Assembly: GCA_024637145.1 (NCBI GenBank)
Contig: JAGXFQ010000036.1
Coordinates: 62,001 to 126,000, forward strand
Direction of reading: 5' to 3'
DNA from: Desulfobulbaceae bacterium
Lineage (GTDB): Bacteria; Desulfobacterota; Desulfobulbia; Desulfobulbales; SURF-16
Length of the DNA stretch: 64,000 nucleotides
Under the pieces are notes generated by a model that was not told the origin of the DNA, searched no databases, and saw only the letters and a program-made list of their open reading frames with translations. Below, piece after piece: positions 54,076-62,683 of this stretch (positions are counted from its first letter, which is position 1; each line of letters starts with the position of its first letter). The translations under genes were made by a program, and so were the position numbers.

Positions 54076-55314
54076 ATGAATTATTTCCTCTATAAAAACA
54101 ATCAGCTCCATTGCGAAGAAGTGGCCATCCAGGAGATTGCCGCCCAGGTGGGCACCCCCTTCTACCTCTACAGCAAGGCAACCCTGCGCCGCCACTTTCA
54201 GGCCTTTGACAGCGCCTTTACCGCCCCCCATATCACCTGTTTTGCCGCCAAGTCCTGCTCAAATATCGCCATCTTGAACCTCTTCTCCTCCCTGGGAGGC
54301 GGTGCTGACATCGTCTCCGGCGGCGAGCTGTTCAGGGCGCTTACGGCCGGGGTCGACCCCCAGAAAATCGTCTACTCCGGGGTGGGCAAGAGCCGGGATG
54401 AGCTGAAATATGGTCTGGAGTCAGGCATCCTCATGTTCAATGTGGAGTCAGAACAGGAACTAGACGCCCTGCAGGAGGTGGCCGCCTCCTTAGGTGTCCA
54501 GGCCCCGGTCTCCTTCCGGGTCAATCCCGATGTCGACCCCCAGACCCATGCCTATATCTCCACCGGTCTGGCCAAAAACAAGTTCGGGATCCCCATTGCC
54601 GACGCCCCGGCCGCCTACCAGCGGGCCGCGGCCATGGCCAATATCGAGGTGAAGGGGGTTTCCTGCCATATCGGCTCCCAGCTCACCCAGGTCTCGCCCT
54701 TTGTGGAGTCCCTGGCCAAGGTCAAAAAATTCATCCACCGCCTCCACAAAAGCGGCTGCCCCATCAAATACCTCGACCTGGGCGGCGGCCTGGGCATCAC
54801 CTATGACGATGAAGAACCGCCTGCCCCCCTCGATTATGCCCGGGCCCTGGAAGCGGAACTGGGGGATCTGGGCTGCACCTTGATCCTCGAACCAGGACGG
54901 GTTATAGTGGGTAATGCGGGTATCCTGGTGACCAAGGTTTTGTACACCAAGCAGGGCGGCAAGAAATTCACCATTGTCGACGCCGGCATGAATGACCTGG
55001 CCCGACCCAGCCTTTACGGGGCCCATCACACCATCCTGCCGGTGGAGGAGCGCGGCCAGGGCAGAGAGATGGGCGATGTGGTGGGGCCCATCTGCGAGAC
55101 CGGCGACTTCCTGGCCCGGGACAAAGAGGTGCCCCTGAGCCGCCAGAATGACCTGCTGGCCGTGATGAGCGCCGGCGCCTACGGCTTTTCCATGGCCTCC
55201 AACTATAACAGCAGACCCCGGGTGGCCGAGGTCCTGGTGGATGGCGCAAAGTTCCACGTCATCCGCCGGCGCGAAACCCTGGAAAGCCTGATTGCCGGGG
55301 AAATGATTCCTTAA
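54076..55314 (+). CDS. lysA: Diaminopimelate decarboxylase
   Basis: 412 residues, fold III PLP enzyme. Lys in FAAKSCSN (about 58), VSGGEL, HIGSQL, GGGLGITY, EPGR and the substrate Cys in GPICETGDFL. Last step of lysine synthesis. Confidence 0.97.
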   Translation: MNYFLYKNNQLHCEEVAIQEIAAQVGTPFYLYSKATLRRHFQAFDSAFTAPHITCFAAKSCSNIAILNLFSSLGGGADIVSGGELFRALTAGVDPQKIVYSGVGKSRDELKYGLESGILMFNVESEQELDALQEVAASLGVQAPVSFRVNPDVDPQTHAYISTGLAKNKFGIPIADAPAAYQRAAAMANIEVKGVSCHIGSQLTQVSPFVESLAKVKKFIHRLHKSGCPIKYLDLGGGLGITYDDEEPPAPLDYARALEAELGDLGCTLILEPGRVIVGNAGILVTKVLYTKQGGKKFTIVDAGMNDLARPSLYGAHHTILPVEERGQGREMGDVVGPICETGDFLARDKEVPLSRQNDLLAVMSAGAYGFSMASNYNSRPRVAEVLVDGAKFHVIRRRETLESLIAGEMIP

Positions 55315-55317
55315 ATA

Positions 55318-55440
55318 AAGACAGAAGGAAAAGAAATAGAGAAGGTAAAGAAGGTAAAGAAGGTAAAGACGGGCGCGGATTATTCTCTCATTCTATAATT
55401 CTTTAACTTCTCTACCTTCTTTAACTTCTCAAAAAAAAAA
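55318..55440. repeat. Purine-run/pyrimidine-run intergenic repeat between lysA and dapF
   Basis: Three tandem 9-base GAAGGTAAA-type units (about 55341-55370) are followed by CTTTAACTTCTCTACCTTC units (about 55401-55430). The halves are nearly complementary. Same theme as the argG-argH spacer. It ends in A10 directly before the dapF ATG. Confidence 0.65.
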
Positions 55441-56277
55441 ATGCACTTTCCCATTCCCTTTACCAAGATGAGCGGCACCGGCAATGATTTCATCATCATG
55501 GACCATCGCCGGCCTTTTTTAGCAGAAGAGGAGATCTCCGCCTTTGCCGCCAAGGTGTGCAAGCGGATGTTTTCCGTGGGCGCCGACGGACTCATCCTCA
55601 TTGAGGAGCACCCCACCGCCGATTTCCAGTGGCACTTTTTTAACGGCGATGGCTCCCGGGCCGAGATGTGCGGCAATGGCGCCCGCTGTGCGGCCCGCTA
55701 TGCCTATGAAAAGGGGATTGCCCCGGCCGCCATGAGCTTCATGACCATGGCCGGCCTGATCAGGGCCGAGGTGACCGGCCTCCTGGTCAAGCTGGAGATG
55801 ACCCCGCCCACGGCCACGGACCAGGGCCTGCCCCTTATTTTCGGTGGGGAAGAAAGAATCATCCAGTTTTCCAACACCGGGGTGCCCCATGCTGTTTATT
55901 TCGTGGACAGTAATGGCCAAACCCCGGTAAAAGAGTGGGGCCGCGAGGTGCGGATGCATGCCCGTTTCCAGCCGGCCGGCACCAATGTCAATTTTGCCCA
56001 GATAACCGGGCCCGATTCCCTGACGGTGCGCACCTATGAGCGCGGCGTCGAGGATGAGACCATGGCCTGCGGCACCGGTGCCGTGGCCGCCGCCCTTCTG
56101 GGCGGTCTGCTTGGCTATGTCACCAGCCCGGTGGCGGTGACCAGCTCCGGCGGCGAGATTCTCACCATCTATTTCACCCTTGAGGACCGGGAGAAGAACC
56201 TGGTGAGCGGCATCTTTTTAGAAGGCCCGGCCAACTTCATCTATGAAGGCCAGCTTCATCAAGAGGCCCTGCGCTAA
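55441..56277 (+). CDS. dapF: Diaminopimelate epimerase
   Basis: 278 residues. Two catalytic Cys, in MCGNGARC (about 78) and MACGTGAVA (about 211), with SGTGNDFI at the start. Makes meso-DAP for lysine and peptidoglycan. The ATG follows a run of ten As with no Shine-Dalgarno, so the start may be weak or coupled differently. Confidence 0.96.
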   Translation: MHFPIPFTKMSGTGNDFIIMDHRRPFLAEEEISAFAAKVCKRMFSVGADGLILIEEHPTADFQWHFFNGDGSRAEMCGNGARCAARYAYEKGIAPAAMSFMTMAGLIRAEVTGLLVKLEMTPPTATDQGLPLIFGGEERIIQFSNTGVPHAVYFVDSNGQTPVKEWGREVRMHARFQPAGTNVNFAQITGPDSLTVRTYERGVEDETMACGTGAVAAALLGGLLGYVTSPVAVTSSGGEILTIYFTLEDREKNLVSGIFLEGPANFIYEGQLHQEALR

Positions 56278-56411
56278 AAAAAATCCGGCCCAGCCCAGGC
56301 TTGGCCGGCAACGATATCTGTACTGCAGATTGCTATTTTAGGCCGCATTGCACAAGGAGACTTGTCAAGACGGCCTTTTCTGATAACGAGCTAAGAATAA
56401 GGAGAAGCCCT

Positions 56412-57293
56412 ATGAACCCCTTTCGTGGAGCCTTTGTCGCCATAGTCACCCCCTTTATTGACGGTCAACTGGACGAGCAGGGCCTGAAGGATCTTATTGA
56501 ATTTCAGATCGCCGCCGGCACCCACGGCATTGTGCCCTGCGGCACCACCGGCGAATCGGCTACCCTGAGTCATGCCGAACACCACCGGGTGGTGGAACTC
56601 ACCATCGCGACCGTGGCCGGCCGGGTGCCGGTTCTGGCCGGCAGCGGCTCCAACTCCACCAGCGAGACCATTGAGCTCACCAGGCATGCCAAGGAAGCAG
56701 GGGCAGCAGGCGCCCTGGTCATCACCCCCTATTACAACAAGCCCTCCCAGGAAGGACTGTACCAGCATTTCAAAAGCGTGGCCGAGGCCGTGGACATCCC
56801 CATTATCCTCTACAATGTGCCCAGCCGGACCTCCATTGATCTGGCCGCCGCCACCGTGGCCCGCTGCGCCCAGGTGCCCAATATTGTCGGCATCAAGGAG
56901 GCCACCGCCGACATGAACCGGGCCTGTGACGTGATCAGCCGCTGCCCCGATGACTTTGCCGTCCTCTCCGGTGATGACTTCACGGCCCTGGCCCTGGTGC
57001 TTTTGGGCGGTACCGGCGTCATCTCGGTAAGCTCCAACGTCCATCCCAAGGGCATGTCCGACCTGATGAACGCCGCCCTGGCCGGGGATGTGGCCAAGGC
57101 CCGGGCCATCCAATATCAGCTCTTCCCCCTCATGGGTTCCATGTTTTTTGACACCAACCCGGTGCCGGCCAAAAAGGCCCTGGAACTGATGGGCAAAATA
57201 AGGTCCGCCACCCCGCGCCAGCCCCTGTGGCCCATGGCGGACGATGCCGTGGCCCGGATGAGCGAGGTCCTCAAGGCCCAGGGACTGCTCTAG
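56412..57293 (+). CDS. dapA: 4-hydroxy-tetrahydrodipicolinate synthase
   Basis: 293 residues from the ATG at 56412 (AAGGAG upstream). GTTGESATL, Tyr in VITPYYNKPSQ, Schiff-base Lys in VGIKEAT (about 161). First committed step to lysine. Confidence 0.97.
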   Translation: MNPFRGAFVAIVTPFIDGQLDEQGLKDLIEFQIAAGTHGIVPCGTTGESATLSHAEHHRVVELTIATVAGRVPVLAGSGSNSTSETIELTRHAKEAGAAGALVITPYYNKPSQEGLYQHFKSVAEAVDIPIILYNVPSRTSIDLAAATVARCAQVPNIVGIKEATADMNRACDVISRCPDDFAVLSGDDFTALALVLLGGTGVISVSSNVHPKGMSDLMNAALAGDVAKARAIQYQLFPLMGSMFFDTNPVPAKKALELMGKIRSATPRQPLWPMADDAVARMSEVLKAQGLL

Positions 57294-57416
57294 TCCTGGG
57301 CAAAGGGGTTTCAGAGAAGAGCGATTATTCTGGCCACGCCCCCCACTTTTAGAGAAAAAGCAAAGAGCCTGCCGGGTCTGCCGTGTAGGCCGGGACCACA
57401 TTAAAGAGGAAAGATC

Positions 57417-58226
57417 ATGACAAAGGTAATTATTGCCGGCGCCAGTGGCCGGATGGGGCAACGGATCGGCGCCATGGTGCACCAGAACCCCAATCTCACC
57501 CTGGCCGGGGGCTTTGAACAGCCAGAGAGCCCGAACGTGGGCAGGGACATGGGCGAAGTAGGGGGCTACGGCACCGTGGGCCTCCCCATTGCCGCCAGCC
57601 TGGAGGAGATCATTGCCCAGGGTGATGTGGTCATCGACTTCACCTTCCACGCTGCCACCATGGCCTTTGCCGCCATCTGCGCCAGCCATCAAAAAGGCAT
57701 GGTGATCGGCACCACCGGCCTCAGCCAGAAAAATCTTGCTGAGCTGCGGATCTTCTCCGCCCAGATACCCATTGTCCAGTCCGCCAACATGGCAGTGGGG
57801 GTCAATGTCATGTTCAAGATCGCCAAGAAAATAGCCTCCATCCTGGGCGACGACTATGACATGGAGATCGTTGAGGCCCATCACAACCTGAAGAAGGACG
57901 CCCCCAGCGGCACGGCCCTGCGCCTGGGTGAGATGCTGGCCGAGGGCGTGGGCCGGGACCTGGGGAAAGTGGGGGTCTACGAACGCAACGGGATCATCGG
58001 CGAACGCTCCAAGACCGAGATCGGCATCCAGACCGTGCGCGGCGGTGATATTGTCGGCGAACACACCATCTATTATTGCGGTCCGGGCGAACGCATTGAA
58101 CTGACCCACCGGGCCCATAACCGGGACAATTTTGCCCGCGGCGCTGTCCAGGCCGCGATCTGGCTGGCGGACAAGAAGAAAGGCATGTTCACCATGTTCG
58201 ACGTCCTGGACCTCACGGACCTGTAA
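57417..58226 (+). CDS. dapB: 4-hydroxy-tetrahydrodipicolinate reductase
   Basis: 269 residues. Rossmann motif IAGASGRMGQRIG and the substrate motif EAHHNLKKDAPSGTAL. Acts directly after DapA, whose gene is 123 bases upstream. Confidence 0.97.
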   Translation: MTKVIIAGASGRMGQRIGAMVHQNPNLTLAGGFEQPESPNVGRDMGEVGGYGTVGLPIAASLEEIIAQGDVVIDFTFHAATMAFAAICASHQKGMVIGTTGLSQKNLAELRIFSAQIPIVQSANMAVGVNVMFKIAKKIASILGDDYDMEIVEAHHNLKKDAPSGTALRLGEMLAEGVGRDLGKVGVYERNGIIGERSKTEIGIQTVRGGDIVGEHTIYYCGPGERIELTHRAHNRDNFARGAVQAAIWLADKKKGMFTMFDVLDLTDL

Positions 58227-58302
58227 CCTGAAGGGCCACCGCAAGTGGCGGCAGAGCTTGCCCCCCGGCAGACAACCACAAATTCAACGGTGAAAAAAGG
58301 CT

Positions 58303-58791
58303 ATGGCCCTGGTATTTATCGGATTAGGCTCCAATCTCGGCGAGGGCCCCCACAACCTGCAACAGGCCTGGAAGCGCCTGGGGCAGACCAAGGGGGTGAC
58401 CCCGCTCAGCCTCTCCTCACCATATAAAACCGAGCCGGTGGGGATCACCACCAGCCACTGGTTCACCAATGCGGTGGGCGTCCTGGAAACCACTCTTGCC
58501 CCCCACGAGCTGCTGGCCGTTATGCTGGCCACGGAAAAGGAGATGGGCCGGGACCGCAGCGCCGGCCACGACCGCAGCATTGACCTGGATATCCTCTACT
58601 ACGATGACCAGATCATCAGGGATGATGACCTGGAGGTTCCCCACCCGGGCATCAGCGGCCGCCTCTTTGTCCTGGCCCCCCTGGTGGAGATCGCCCCGGA
58701 CCATCTCCATCCCGGCCTGGGCCTGACCTCGAAGCAGATGCTGATGGCCCTGCAGAGCCCGGAACACGTCGAAAAAACAAGGTGGAACTAA
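58303..58791 (+). CDS. folK: 2-amino-4-hydroxy-6-hydroxymethyldihydropteridine pyrophosphokinase
   Basis: 162 residues. FIGLGSNLG, the substrate loop YKTEPVG, and RDRSAGHDRSIDLDILYYDD (HPPK signature). Folate pathway. Six bases before the next gene. Confidence 0.96.
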   Translation: MALVFIGLGSNLGEGPHNLQQAWKRLGQTKGVTPLSLSSPYKTEPVGITTSHWFTNAVGVLETTLAPHELLAVMLATEKEMGRDRSAGHDRSIDLDILYYDDQIIRDDDLEVPHPGISGRLFVLAPLVEIAPDHLHPGLGLTSKQMLMALQSPEHVEKTRWN

Positions 58792-58797
58792 GAAACC

Positions 58798-59061
58798 ATG
58801 CATCCCATACGACTCCTTATCCTTGCCGTCTTGTTCTACATCCTCTACCGCCTTCTCTTTGGCGGCAGGAAAAAAAAGGCCGTCCCCAATAAGAAACCCG
58901 AAATCCCGGTCCAGGACACCCTGGCCGAAGACCCGATTTGCCACACCTATGTCCCGGAGAGCCAATCGCTCTCCGTGGTGCAAGGGGGCAAGACCCATTA
59001 TTTTTGCAGTCAAGAATGCCTCGACACATTTATCGAACACCAAAAAAGGAGTGATTCATGA
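58798..59061 (+). CDS. Small membrane-anchored YHS/TRASH-like metal-binding protein
   Basis: 87 residues. One N-terminal membrane helix (about 4-21), basic linker, then DPICHTYVP...THYFCSQEC, a three-Cys TRASH/YHS pattern for a metal ion. Resembles the PP0621 group. Overlaps the transaldolase gene by four bases. Confidence 0.85.
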   Translation: MHPIRLLILAVLFYILYRLLFGGRKKKAVPNKKPEIPVQDTLAEDPICHTYVPESQSLSVVQGGKTHYFCSQECLDTFIEHQKRSDS

Positions 59062-59702
59062 AATTTTTTATAGATACCGCCAATATTGAAGAGATCCAAA
59101 AGGCCGTGGAAATGGGCATGGTGGACGGCGTCACCACCAACCCCACCCTGATTTCCCGGGAGAACAAGCCCTTTGAAGAGATCATCACCGAGATCGCCAA
59201 GATCGTGGACGGCCCCATCAGCGCCGAGGTCATTGCCTTAGACAGCGCCGGCATGTTGCAGGAAGGCCGCGAACTGGCCAAGATCAGCGACAATATCGTC
59301 ATCAAGGTTCCCATGACCACCGACGGACTCAAGGCCACCAAGGCCTTCAGCGCCGAGGGCATCAAGACCAACGTCACCCTGGTCTTCTCCACGGCCCAGG
59401 CCCTGCTCGCCGCCAAGGCCGGCGCCACCTATGTCAGCCCCTTTGTCGGCCGTCTGGATGATATTGCCCAGAACGGCATGGACCTGGTCAGCGACATCAT
59501 GAACATTTATGATAATTACGGCTATCAGTCCGAGGTTATTGTCGCCAGTGTCCGCAGCCCCATGCACGTCATGGACGCCGCCCTGATCGGCGCCCATATC
59601 GCCACCATCCCCTTCAAGGTCATTGCCCAGCTGGCCAAACACCCGCTCACCGATCTCGGCATGGAGAGCTTTCTGAAGGACTGGGAAAAGCGCCAGAAAT
59701 AA
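59058..59702 (+). CDS. Transaldolase/fructose-6-phosphate aldolase, small type
   Basis: 214 residues, the length of the TalC/FSA subfamily. [22 protein letters not shown], Schiff-base Lys in NIVIKVPMT (about 83), and [11 protein letters not shown]. Members with this length are either transaldolase (TalC) or F6P aldolase; I cannot decide which. Confidence 0.93.
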   Translation: MKFFIDTANIEEIQKAVEMGMVDGVTTNPTLISRENKPFEEIITEIAKIVDGPISAEVIALDSAGMLQEGRELAKISDNIVIKVPMTTDGLKATKAFSAEGIKTNVTLVFSTAQALLAAKAGATYVSPFVGRLDDIAQNGMDLVSDIMNIYDNYGYQSEVIVASVRSPMHVMDAALIGAHIATIPFKVIAQLAKHPLTDLGMESFLKDWEKRQK

Positions 59703-59764
59703 GCGGCGTGCAAAGTTCAGAACAACTGCTTGCCCGTTGTTTTGAAAATAGCTAGTATGACTGC

Positions 59765-60370
59765 ATGCTTATTTTTTTCTTGCGGAACATGGGTCTCTGT
59801 CTCACCCTGCTGGTCATGACGGCCGCGCCGGCTGCTGCGGAGATCTACTCCTTTGTGGATGACAAGGGCACCGTGCATTTTTCCAATGCCCCCAATGACC
59901 CGCGCTTCAATGATAAGAACAAAGTGGCGTATCTGCGCAAGTACCGCAAGCAGGCAGATATCCGCGAGTATGATTATTTTATCCGGGAATCCGCCGAAAA
60001 ATATGCCCTGGACCCCCATCTGGTGAAAGCCGTGGTGGAGATGGAGTCCAATTTTGACAGTTATGCCGTGTCGCACCGGGGAGCCCGGGGCCTGATGCAG
60101 CTCATGCCGGACACCGCCGGTGATCTGCAGGTCCGCAACAGCTTTAATGCCCGTCAGAATATCGAGGGCGGCTGCTCCTATCTGCGCCAGATGCTCGACA
60201 TGTTCGATGACAATATGCATCTGGCCCTGGCCGCCTATAATGCCGGTCCCGGCAATGTCAAAAGGTACAAAAGCATCCCGCCCTTTGCCGAAACAAAGAA
60301 ATATGTGCGCTCTGTGCTCCAGAAATACCAGCGCAATATAAACAATAAAATCTACCCCGATCTGCCGTGA
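59765..60370 (+). CDS. Exported lytic transglycosylase with DUF4124 start
   Basis: 201 residues. Signal peptide 1-25, short DUF4124-like part (IYSFVDDKGTVHFSNAP), then an SLT domain with catalytic Glu in VEMESNFDSYAVS, GARGLMQLMP, and ALAAYNAGPGNV. Cuts peptidoglycan glycan strands. Stop overlaps pgsA. Confidence 0.93.
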   Translation: MLIFFLRNMGLCLTLLVMTAAPAAAEIYSFVDDKGTVHFSNAPNDPRFNDKNKVAYLRKYRKQADIREYDYFIRESAEKYALDPHLVKAVVEMESNFDSYAVSHRGARGLMQLMPDTAGDLQVRNSFNARQNIEGGCSYLRQMLDMFDDNMHLALAAYNAGPGNVKRYKSIPPFAETKKYVRSVLQKYQRNINNKIYPDLP

Positions 60371-60942
60371 GCCTCTCTGCCATACCCAATCTTCTCACCG
60401 CCTTCCGCTTCATGGTGGTGCCCTTTTTGCTTTTCTGCCTGCAGCCCGGCGTGGAAACGTGGCTGGCCCTGGTGGGCTTCGGCCTCTTTGTCCTGGCCGC
60501 CATCACCGACTATCTTGACGGCTTTCTGGCCCGCCGCTGGGAGGTCCAGACCTCCTTTGGCACGTTGATGGACCCCCTGGCCGACAAGATCCTGATCACG
60601 TCCGCGCTTATCATGCTCATTCCCATGGGCAGATTATCCGCGGTGGTCGCCTTCCTCATCCTGGCCCGGGAGCTGATTATCACGGGCCTGCGCGGCGTGG
60701 CTGCCTCCTCCGGCCTGGTCATCGCCGCCAGCGGCCTGGGAAAGTGGAAGACCTTTATCCAGATTGTGGCCCTGGCCACCCTGATGTTTCCCTTGGGCAT
60801 ACTGCCCATCCCCTATCTCCATGAAATCGGGCGGCTTATCCTCTATGTGGCCCTGTTTCTCACCCTGGTTTCCGGGGCCGACTACATCGGCAAATTTTAT
60901 AAACTCTACACTCCCACCACCCAGGAGCTGAAGGACACCTGA
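60367..60942 (+). CDS. pgsA: CDP-diacylglycerol-glycerol-3-phosphate 3-phosphatidyltransferase
   Basis: 191 residues from a GTG overlapping the previous TGA. CDP-alcohol transferase motif spread over DYLDGFLARRWE...GTLMDPLADK (all Asp, Gly, Ala, Arg positions kept) and four or more membrane helices. Makes phosphatidylglycerophosphate. Confidence 0.95.
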   Translation: MSLSAIPNLLTAFRFMVVPFLLFCLQPGVETWLALVGFGLFVLAAITDYLDGFLARRWEVQTSFGTLMDPLADKILITSALIMLIPMGRLSAVVAFLILARELIITGLRGVAASSGLVIAASGLGKWKTFIQIVALATLMFPLGILPIPYLHEIGRLILYVALFLTLVSGADYIGKFYKLYTPTTQELKDT

Positions 60943-60947
60943 AAGTC

Positions 60948-60977
60948 TTGACACCCACAGGGGTCCTGTTCTATATT
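60948..60977 (+). promoter_or_regulatory. Sigma-70 promoter of tRNA-Leu
   Basis: TTGACA at 60948-60953, 18-base spacer, TATATT at 60972-60977. The tRNA begins 40 bases on. Confidence 0.8.
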
Positions 60978-61017
60978 GACCCACGCTTCCAGTGTAGCCG
61001 GAGGCGGAGATAAACAA

Positions 61018-61104
61018 GCCGGAGTGGTGAAATAGGTAGACGCACGGGACTCAAAATCCCGCGGGGGCAACCCCATGTCGGTTCGATTCCGACCTCCGGT
61101 ACCA
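61018..61104 (+). tRNA. tRNA-Leu (anticodon CAA), CCA encoded
   Basis: 87 nt, class II. Acceptor GCCGGAG pairs with CTCCGGT. Anticodon loop CTCAAAA gives CAA. Long variable arm (GGGGGCAACCCC). T loop GTTCGATTCC. Ends in ACCA. Reads UUG codons. Confidence 0.96.
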
Positions 61105-61110
61105 GTCATA

Positions 61111-61147
61111 GAAAGGGGTTACAGCGTATACGCTGTAACCCCTTTTT
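61111..61147 (+). terminator. Perfect palindromic terminator after tRNA-Leu
   Basis: Arms 61112-61128 and 61129-61145 are perfectly complementary (17 bp, no loop base). T5 follows. Confidence 0.88.
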
Positions 61148-61285
61148 CTTTGCTTTTTCTGTCAGTGTAATTGTGTCAGAAAACTCTATTTTTGAAATGT
61201 TTACCTTTTGGGGAAGCTTACGTCTTTTTTCCCATTCACAACGGCGTTATATAATTTTGTTCTGACCCCATTAATTAATTATCGT

Positions 61286-61333
61286 GGGCTGTCACAGCGC
61301 GCTGTCGTAAACCATATCGCGAAGATGTCGCAA
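61286..61333. repeat. Direct repeat left of fic
   Basis: GGGCTGTCACAGCGC at 61286-61300 recurs exactly at 62404-62418. The 45 bases 61289-61333 also align with 62430-62474 at 33 of 45 positions. The two copies bracket the fic gene. Confidence 0.75.
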
Positions 61334-61334
61334 G

Positions 61335-62339
61335 TCATTCATCACCACGCTGCGCCAGCCGCTGACGCCCCTTTTCGGTCAGCCGGTATTTTTGTTTGCT
61401 ACTACGCGGCTTGTCTGGAATGGTCATTTCTATCCAGCCGGCATCCAGGGCAGGAAGCAGATAGGCCTTGCGGAAATGCTCGTCGTCCTTGAGCCCCAAT
61501 GCCATCTTGAGCTGCTGCCGGGTCATCTCACCTGTGAAGGCCGAGAGTAATCTGACTTCCGGGGTAACATCCGGTGCAACTTCCGGGGTCGTGGCGGTCA
61601 CGGTATCCAGGATCATCCGCAGCATGAAGGCGATGAAGGGCGCGGAGTCGCTCTGTTGGGTGCTCTCCTGCAGGGCCTGGTAATACTCGGCCTGGAACTC
61701 GAAGATCAGGCTTTCCACCGGGATGTCAGCGAACAGGGGATTCCAGCGGGCCAGAATCAGGCTCTGCCACAACCGCCCCATGCGCCCGTTGCCGTCGGCG
61801 AAGGGGTGGATAAATTCAAACTCGTAGTGAAAGACCGAACTGGCAACGAGCGGGTGGGCGTCAGTGGCGGCCAACCAGTCGAACAGGTCGGCCATCAGAT
61901 GCGGTACACGGTCCGCCGGCGGTGCCATGTGGATCACCTGTTGACCCGCCATCACCCCCACGCCGCCGCGCCGATACATACCCGCATCATCAATCAGGCC
62001 GGACATCAGAATCCGATGCGCATCCAGCAGGTCCTTTTCCACATCGGGCTTCCAGGTGTCAAAACGGTCGTAGGCGGCCAAGGCGTTTTTCACCTCCTGC
62101 ACCTCGCGGGGTGGGGCGATGACCCTTTTACCCTCCAGAATCGCAGTGATCTGCGCTTCGCTCAGGGTGTTGCCCTCGATGGCCAGCGAGCCGTGAATGG
62201 TGCGGATGCGGTTGATGCGCCGCAGCCGCAGCGCCCTGGCCTGGTCGGTAAGCACGGTCAGCCGTCCGCTGGCCTCGCTGATCGCGGCGACTCGGTTCAG
62301 TACCTCCGGGGTAATGGTGTAGGGCGGCTGGTATTTCAT
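61335..62339 (-). CDS. Fic-family protein AMPylase, class II, with winged-helix tail
   Basis: 334 residues. Fic core motif HPFADGNGRMGR (about 179-190) is complete, so AMP or other nucleotide transfer to target hydroxyls is expected. The auto-inhibitory helix motif SLAIEGN (about 51-57, S/TxxxE G/N) is N-terminal, which marks class II. A low-complexity TTPEVAPDVTPEV linker leads to a C-terminal winged helix (TRQQLKMALGLKDDEHFRKAYLLPALDAG). The layout matches the common Fic/DUF4172-like chromosomal regulators. It lies on the minus strand after tRNA-Leu and is bracketed by direct repeats. Confidence 0.93.
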   Translation of the reverse strand: MKYQPPYTITPEVLNRVAAISEASGRLTVLTDQARALRLRRINRIRTIHGSLAIEGNTLSEAQITAILEGKRVIAPPREVQEVKNALAAYDRFDTWKPDVEKDLLDAHRILMSGLIDDAGMYRRGGVGVMAGQQVIHMAPPADRVPHLMADLFDWLAATDAHPLVASSVFHYEFEFIHPFADGNGRMGRLWQSLILARWNPLFADIPVESLIFEFQAEYYQALQESTQQSDSAPFIAFMLRMILDTVTATTPEVAPDVTPEVRLLSAFTGEMTRQQLKMALGLKDDEHFRKAYLLPALDAGWIEMTIPDKPRSSKQKYRLTEKGRQRLAQRGDE

Positions 62340-62683
62340 GCTGTCTCCCTGACTGTTTAAAATGGCGCGGTCCGTGTCGCGATTTGTCGCGATGATACCT
62401 GTCGGGCTGTCACAGCGCCTGGCATAGCCCTGTCACAGCTCGCTATCGCAAACCGTGTTACGAAGTTATGACGAACAATCCTGATGTAGTTCAAAAAGCA
62501 GATCGGGGTACACCATACTTAATTACTCTCAATTTGATCCAAAGTTTAAGACTCGAATGGCAAGGTTAACCATCTAACGAGAACCGCAATTTGATCTTCT
62601 TCCTGACAGTGTCAGATTCAATAAAGCCTGATTTTGATATTTATCCGATCAGATCTGAGCAACTACATTTCATTGAAACCCAC
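62340..62683. other. Intergenic region with direct repeats, 344 bp
   Basis: Holds the fic promoter region, a TGTCGCGAT doublet (about 62372-62390), the exact 15-mer repeat at 62404-62418, the longer repeat at 62430-62474 and a CTGACAGTGTCAG palindrome near 62603. No gene seen. Confidence 0.6.
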
